Part shown: in pieces, positions 59,134 through 64,000 of the stretch
How the letters are laid out: each line of letters begins with the position of its first letter
Numbering within the stretch: position 1 is the first letter of the stretch
Source of the DNA: Arcanobacterium haemolyticum
GTDB lineage: Bacteria > Actinomycetota > Actinomycetes > Actinomycetales > Actinomycetaceae
DNA length: 64,000 nt
Direction: 5' to 3'
Assembly (NCBI GenBank): GCA_021532125.1
Contig: JADYUX010000002.1
Coordinates: forward strand, 62,001-126,000
Position numbers and translations under genes: made by a program
The notes under the pieces: model-generated
Told to the model about the DNA's origin: nothing
The model's database searches: none
Seen by the model: only the letters and a program-made list of their open reading frames with translations

Positions 59134-62100
59134 GTGAACAACCACATCCATGTGCAGGGCGCTCGCGAGCACAATTTGCGTGACGTCACAATTGATATTC
59201 CTCGCGATAAGCTCGTTGTCTTTACCGGCTTGTCAGGCTCGGGCAAGTCTTCACTTGCCTTCGATACGATCTTCGCTGAAGGTCAGCGGCGTTACGTCGA
59301 ATCGTTGAGCTCGTATGCCCGGCAGTTCCTCGGGCAGATGGACAAGCCCGATGTGGATTTCATCGAGGGGTTGTCGCCGGCTGTTTCTATCGATCAGAAA
59401 TCGACGAATCGCAATCCTCGCTCGACGGTGGGAACGGTCACGGAGGTCTACGACTACCTGCGTTTGCTATACGCTCGTGCGGGTATCCAGTACTGTCCAG
59501 AATGTGGTGAGCCGATCGGCTCCCAGAGTGCTGAACAGATTGTCGACAGCGTCGAGAAACTTCCTGAAGGCACACGTTTCCAGGTTCTTGCTCCCGTGCT
59601 CCGCGGCCGCAAGGGCGAGTATCAGGATCTTTTTACGGAACTTGCCGGTTCGGGTTTCACGCGTGCTCGCGTCGATGGTGAGGTTGTCCGCCTCGATGAC
59701 CCGCCAAAACTTGAGAAGAAGCTCCGTCACGATATTGACGTTGTTGTTGACCGGCTTGTAGCTAAGCCCGACATGCGCACACGTCTAACCGATTCGGTTG
59801 AGACTGCGCTCCGCCTGGCGGATGGCATCGTGGTTATTGAATTCGTCGACCTGCCCGACGACGATCCTGGCCGTCAGCGCCGTTATTCGGAGAAACGTTC
59901 GTGCCCGAACGATCATCCGCTGGCCTTGGAGGAGATCGAGCCGCGTACCTTCTCCTTCAATGCGCCGTACGGTGCGTGCCCCGATTGCGACGGAATCGGC
60001 TCGAAACTTGAAGTAGACCCTGAACTCGTCGTTCCCGATGAGTCGCTGACGTTGCGTGAAGGCGCTATCGCCCCGTGGACTGGCCATCAAGATTTCTTCA
60101 CCCGCCAACTCGAGGCCCTCGGCGAAGATCTCGGCTTTGATGTCGATACGCCGTGGAAAAAACTGCCGAAAACGGCGCGTAAGGCAATCCTTGAGGGCCG
60201 GAACTACAAGGTAGAGGTGAAGTATCGCAACCGTTGGGGGCGCGAACGCATTTACTCGACGGGCTTTGAAGGTGTCCTTTCCTATGTCATGCGTAAGCAC
60301 GACGAAACGGAATCGAACTGGTCACGCGAACGGTACGAAGGCTACATGCGAAACGTGCCGTGCTCGACGTGCCACGGTGCCCGCCTGCGCCCCGAAGTCC
60401 TCGCCGTGCGTATTGATGGCGTGAATATCTACGAGCTGTGCCAGATGTCGATCGCAGACGCCAAGGTGTTCCTTGACGAGATCACCCTCGACGCACGTCA
60501 GGCCGCGATCGCTGCACAGGTCCTCAAGGAGATTAGACTGCGCCTTGGATTCCTCGTCGACGTTGGCTTGACCTACCTTTCCTTGGCTCGCGGTGCGGCC
60601 ACATTGTCTGGTGGAGAGGCGCAGCGTATTCGCCTCGCGACACAAATCGGTTCAGGTCTCGTCGGTGTGCTGTACGTGCTCGACGAACCGTCGATCGGCT
60701 TGCATCAGCGTGACAATGAACGCCTCATTGCGACGCTTACGAAGCTGCGCGACCTCGGTAATACGCTTATCGTTGTCGAGCATGACGAGGATACGATCCG
60801 TACAGCCGATTGGGTCGTAGATATTGGCCCGCGTGCTGGTGAACTCGGCGGCGAGGTGGTGTACTCCGGCCCAGTGGACGGCTTGTATAAGTCGGAACGC
60901 TCCTTGACGGGGCAGTATTTGTCTGGACGACGAGAGATTGCAGTTCCGCCCGTTCGTCGTCCCATGGATAAGAACCGCCAGATTGTTGTCACAGGTGCGC
61001 GCGAAAACAACCTCAAGGACGTCACAGTAAAGTTCCCATTGTCGTGTTTCGTCGCGGTGACAGGCGTATCGGGATCAGGAAAATCGACCCTGGTCAATCA
61101 GATCCTCTATCAATCGCTCGCTAATCAACTCAACGGCGCTCATACCGTGCCGGGGCGCCACAAGTCGGTCACAGGTCTCGCCGAACTCGATAAAGTCGTG
61201 CATGTCGATCAGTCTCCGATCGGTCGCACGCCGCGATCGAATCCTGCGACTTATACAGGCGTGTGGGACAAGATTCGTACTCTATTTGCACAAACGCAAG
61301 AAGCGAAGGTGCGCGGATATGGCCCTGGCCGCTTCTCGTTCAATGTGAAGGGCGGGCGTTGTGAGGCCTGCCGTGGCGACGGCACGATCAAAATTGAAAT
61401 GAACTTCCTTCCGGATGTGTACGTGCCGTGCGAAGTGTGCCATGGCTCGCGCTACAACCGCGAAACTTTGGAGGTTCGTTACAAGGGCAAGAACGTCTCC
61501 GACGTGCTGAGCATGACGATTCACGAGGCGCTTTCGTTCTTTGATCCGATCACGTCGATTACCCGCTACCTTGCCACGCTCGAATCTGTTGGCCTCGGGT
61601 ATGTTCAGCTTGGTCAGGCCGCCACGACGTTGTCTGGCGGCGAAGCTCAGCGGGTCAAGCTGGCGTCGGAGCTGCATCGGCGTTCGTCAGGACGAACGGT
61701 GTACATCCTTGACGAGCCGACTACTGGCCTTCACTTTGAGGACATTCGTAAACTCCTCCAAGTACTGCAGGAACTTGTCGACAAGGGCAACACGGTAATC
61801 GTGATCGAACATAACCTCGATGTCATCAAGTCAGCCGATTGGATCATCGATATGGGTCCTGAGGGCGGTGCGGGTGGAGGAACCGTCATTGCGGAAGGCA
61901 CCCCTGAGCGGGTAGCGAAGGTCAAGGATTCGTACACGGGTCAGTTCCTTGCGCCTCTGTTGGATTCTGCGAAGGGTTCGAAGAAGACTGCCGGCTCGAA
62001 GAAAAGTGCCGGGTCGAAGAAAACTGCCGGGTCGAAGAAAACCGCATCCTCGGGAAGCGTAGCGAGCTCAGGCGCGACGACCGGCGCGAAGATGTTGCGA

Positions 62101-62142
62101 TCATCGGCGTCTCGGAAAGCTCATGTAGCGGCATCGTCATGA
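59134..62142 (+). CDS. uvrA: Excinuclease ABC subunit A
   Basis: A 1002-residue DNA-damage sensor with two ABC ATPase modules. The first has Walker [15 protein letters not shown] and signature [14 protein letters not shown]; the second has [14 protein letters not shown] and [15 protein letters not shown]. Zinc motifs are [15 protein letters not shown] and [11 protein letters not shown] ... [10 protein letters not shown]. The core matches the usual length of about 950. The extra C-terminal tail (about 945-1002) consists of GSKKTA repeats and Ser/Ala/Lys-rich sequence. The GTG start follows a leaderless, LexA-box promoter. uvrC begins 16 bp downstream. Confidence 0.97.
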   Translation: MNNHIHVQGAREHNLRDVTIDIPRDKLVVFTGLSGSGKSSLAFDTIFAEGQRRYVESLSSYARQFLGQMDKPDVDFIEGLSPAVSIDQKSTNRNPRSTVGTVTEVYDYLRLLYARAGIQYCPECGEPIGSQSAEQIVDSVEKLPEGTRFQVLAPVLRGRKGEYQDLFTELAGSGFTRARVDGEVVRLDDPPKLEKKLRHDIDVVVDRLVAKPDMRTRLTDSVETALRLADGIVVIEFVDLPDDDPGRQRRYSEKRSCPNDHPLALEEIEPRTFSFNAPYGACPDCDGIGSKLEVDPELVVPDESLTLREGAIAPWTGHQDFFTRQLEALGEDLGFDVDTPWKKLPKTARKAILEGRNYKVEVKYRNRWGRERIYSTGFEGVLSYVMRKHDETESNWSRERYEGYMRNVPCSTCHGARLRPEVLAVRIDGVNIYELCQMSIADAKVFLDEITLDARQAAIAAQVLKEIRLRLGFLVDVGLTYLSLARGAATLSGGEAQRIRLATQIGSGLVGVLYVLDEPSIGLHQRDNERLIATLTKLRDLGNTLIVVEHDEDTIRTADWVVDIGPRAGELGGEVVYSGPVDGLYKSERSLTGQYLSGRREIAVPPVRRPMDKNRQIVVTGARENNLKDVTVKFPLSCFVAVTGVSGSGKSTLVNQILYQSLANQLNGAHTVPGRHKSVTGLAELDKVVHVDQSPIGRTPRSNPATYTGVWDKIRTLFAQTQEAKVRGYGPGRFSFNVKGGRCEACRGDGTIKIEMNFLPDVYVPCEVCHGSRYNRETLEVRYKGKNVSDVLSMTIHEALSFFDPITSITRYLATLESVGLGYVQLGQAATTLSGGEAQRVKLASELHRRSSGRTVYILDEPTTGLHFEDIRKLLQVLQELVDKGNTVIVIEHNLDVIKSADWIIDMGPEGGAGGGTVIAEGTPERVAKVKDSYTGQFLAPLLDSAKGSKKTAGSKKSAGSKKTAGSKKTASSGSVASSGATTGAKMLRSSASRKAHVAASS
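61975..62046 (+). repeat. uvrA: 18-bp in-frame tandem repeat in the uvrA tail
   Basis: Four 18-bp units (GGTTCGAAGAAGACTGCC and variants) encode [24 protein letters not shown]. The units differ mainly at third codon positions and near one Thr/Ser codon. Confidence 0.9.
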
Positions 62143-62158
62143 TGAGGTTGAGGGATTA

Positions 62159-64000
62159 ATGGCAGATCCTGCAAGCTACCGTCCGGCGCCGGGCACGATC
62201 CCTGCGCAGCCGGGAGTGTATAGGTTCCGTGACGACGAAGGGCGCGTTCTCTACGTCGGGAAGGCCAAGAGCCTTCGGTCTCGGCTGGCAAATTACTTCC
62301 AGGACGAATATGCGCTGTCTCCGCGTATTCGACAGATGGTGCATACGGCGAGCCGTGTGGAGTGGGTTGTCGTTGGCTCCGAAGTTGAAGCTCTCACGCT
62401 TGAGTATTCGTGGATCAAGGAGTTTGAGCCGCGATTTAATGTCGTTTTTCGTGACAACAAGTCGTACCCATATCTAGCGGTCTCGATGAACGAGCAGTTT
62501 CCTCGAGTATGGATCACGCGTCAGCAGCACCGCGCGGGAGTTCGTTATTTCGGGCCGTATACGAAAGTATGGGCAATTCGTGAAACTCTGGACGAGCTCC
62601 TCACAGCCTTTCCCATGCGTTCGTGTACGAAAGGGCAATTTAACCAGGCGCAGCGTGCCGGACGCCCGTGCCTGCTCGGGTACATCGGGAAGTGCGTGGC
62701 GCCCTGTGTAGGGAAAGTCGGCGCGGACAAACATCGGGAGATAGCGCAGTCGATCGTCGACTTCATGGACGGCGATTCGTCGAAGGCGATCTCGGCACGG
62801 CGCAGGGAGATGATGGCGGCGGCCGCCGCCGAGGAGTTCGAACGCGCGGCACGTCTACGCGACCAGGTGGCGGCGCTCGAGGCTGCAAGCGAGCGGAATG
62901 TCGTCGTTTTTGAAGAGAACCTTGATGCGGATATCTTCGGCCTGGAGGCCGATGAGCTCGAAGCATCCGTCCAGGTGTTCTACGTGCGCGGCGGACGTAT
63001 TCGTGGCCAGCGCGGCTGGGTCAGTGAGGAGATCGGCGGCTTGTCGAGCGCTGATATCGTCGGTGAGCTCCTCCTCCAGGTCTATGGAGATGCTCAATAT
63101 GATGCCGTCCCGGTGATGCGCTCAGATTCGCGAAGTGTCGACGACCGTAAGCACACATCGGTGAGTGCAATTCCAGCCGAGATCTGGGTTCCGGCTTTGC
63201 CGGAGGACGCCGCGCACATCGAATCATGGCTCACGGAGCGGCGGGGCGGGCGCCCCGTTCATCTGAGAGTTCCGTCGCGCGGTAAGAAGGCAAAGCTCGC
63301 TCAAACGGTCCACGAGAACGCCGTTCAGGCCCTTGCACGTCACAAGTTGGCGCGGGCCTCGGATATCACGGTGCGTTCACAAGCGCTTGAGGAGCTGCGT
63401 GATGGGCTCGATTTGGATCGTGCACCCTTGCGTATCGAGTGTTACGACATTTCACACACCCAAGGCCAGCAGCAGGTCGGTTCGATGGTTGTCTTCGAGG
63501 ACGGGCTATCGAAGAAGGCCGACTATCGCCACTACATCGTGCGTGGCCCGGATGGGCATGGCGTTCCTGACGATACAGCGGCCATGGACGAAGTGTTGCG
63601 CCGCCGGCTCGGCCGACTTGTCGCAGGTGCGGCCTCGGATGATGCGGGCGGCGCTGAGGATGAGGCGCGAAAGGAATCTGAGCAGATCGACGGATCGGGT
63701 GCGCAGGTTGGTTCGCCACGAAAGTTTGCCTACAAGCCCGACCTCCTCGTCGTCGACGGCGGACTCCCGCAAGTCAATGCCGCTCAGCGAGTCGTCGACG
63801 AACTTGGTGCCGACGTCCGCGTTGTTGGTTTGGCTAAACGTCTCGAAGAAGTGTGGATTCCAGGCGATGAATTCCCGGTGATTTTCCCGCGCACGTCGCC
63901 TGCACTCCGATTGCTTCAACAATTGCGCGACGAATCCCATCGCTTCGCCATCACGTTCCATCGCAAGAAACGCAGTCAGAATATGACGCGTTCGGTGCTC
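62159..64000 (+). CDS. uvrC: Excinuclease ABC subunit C, cut by the window edge
   Basis: The first 614 codons of UvrC; the frame is open at base 64000, so the end is missing. The GIY-YIG nuclease domain (PAQPGVYRFRDDEGRVLYVG, then KAKSLRSRLANYF) makes the 3' incision. RPCLLGYIGKCVAPC is the conserved Cys-containing region. A UVR motif for UvrB lies near 205-240 (EEFERAARLRDQVAALE). The RNase-H-like 5'-incision domain includes IECYDISHTQG and LLVVDGGLPQV. A Gly/Ala/Glu-rich insertion lies between them near 480-520. The start has GAGGTTGAGGG upstream, 16 bp after uvrA. Confidence 0.96.
   Translation, partial: MADPASYRPAPGTIPAQPGVYRFRDDEGRVLYVGKAKSLRSRLANYFQDEYALSPRIRQMVHTASRVEWVVVGSEVEALTLEYSWIKEFEPRFNVVFRDNKSYPYLAVSMNEQFPRVWITRQQHRAGVRYFGPYTKVWAIRETLDELLTAFPMRSCTKGQFNQAQRAGRPCLLGYIGKCVAPCVGKVGADKHREIAQSIVDFMDGDSSKAISARRREMMAAAAAEEFERAARLRDQVAALEAASERNVVVFEENLDADIFGLEADELEASVQVFYVRGGRIRGQRGWVSEEIGGLSSADIVGELLLQVYGDAQYDAVPVMRSDSRSVDDRKHTSVSAIPAEIWVPALPEDAAHIESWLTERRGGRPVHLRVPSRGKKAKLAQTVHENAVQALARHKLARASDITVRSQALEELRDGLDLDRAPLRIECYDISHTQGQQQVGSMVVFEDGLSKKADYRHYIVRGPDGHGVPDDTAAMDEVLRRRLGRLVAGAASDDAGGAEDEARKESEQIDGSGAQVGSPRKFAYKPDLLVVDGGLPQVNAAQRVVDELGADVRVVGLAKRLEEVWIPGDEFPVIFPRTSPALRLLQQLRDESHRFAITFHRKKRSQNMTRSVL

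Overview
The window is a chromosomal segment of a medium-to-high GC actinobacterium. The evidence is the Pup-conjugation genes (arc, dop, pup, pafA), a hisF-hisI-trpE-trpC-trpB-trpA-lgt block, an ANTAR response regulator, LexA-like boxes of the actinobacterial TCGAAC-N4-GTTCGA type and many apparently leaderless genes. The absence of prcBA beside pup and the LAFTG-anchored subtilases suggest a member of the Actinomycetaceae such as Arcanobacterium or Trueperella. That placement is inference from gene content; no sequence comparison was run.

Layout. 1-1100: terminator, non-coding DNA with short repeats, tRNA-Leu(GAG). 1101-8512: two tandem paralogous cell-wall-anchored subtilisin-family proteases. 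8992-11233: small acidic-tailed protein, an aldo/keto-reductase-like protein lacking most catalytic residues, and uppP. 11609-19638: RecB-like nuclease with a LexA-like box, trmI, then the pupylation locus arc-dop-pup-pafA with an FKBP-like lipoprotein and no 20S proteasome genes. 19773-26490: his/trp/lgt operon. 26792-35310: gltBD, pyk, tRNA-Leu(CAA), pdtaR-like regulator. 35396-42966: hotdog thioesterase, polA, rpsA, pcp, an Rrf2-type regulator and coaE. 43331-49107: divergent ftsH, uvrB, and terC behind a yybP-ykoY-type manganese riboswitch. 49156-49817: an island of minisatellites and a segmental duplication. 49793-59075: PIG-V-like mannosyltransferase, then a long leftward operon encoding a YciI-like protein, a YfeH-like SBF transporter, a three-part ABC importer, a two-component system and a GlpT-type antiporter. 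59134-64000: uvrA and the 5' part of uvrC.

How the parts work together. All three nucleotide-excision-repair genes are present. uvrA, uvrB and the RecB-like nuclease carry LexA-like boxes near their starts, so they probably form part of an SOS regulon. The pup locus can make deamidated Pup, attach it to proteins, unfold the conjugates and remove Pup, but no proteasome partner is encoded here. The leftward operon pairs a binding protein of the AfuA/HptA type, a sensor kinase without an extracytoplasmic domain and a GlpT-type organophosphate antiporter. This resembles the HptRSA/UhpT and Pgt organophosphate-sensing systems, but it also contains a complete ABC importer.

At least eleven genes have a TANNNT hexamer 6-8 bases before the start codon and no Shine-Dalgarno sequence. 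I used this pattern to choose several start codons.
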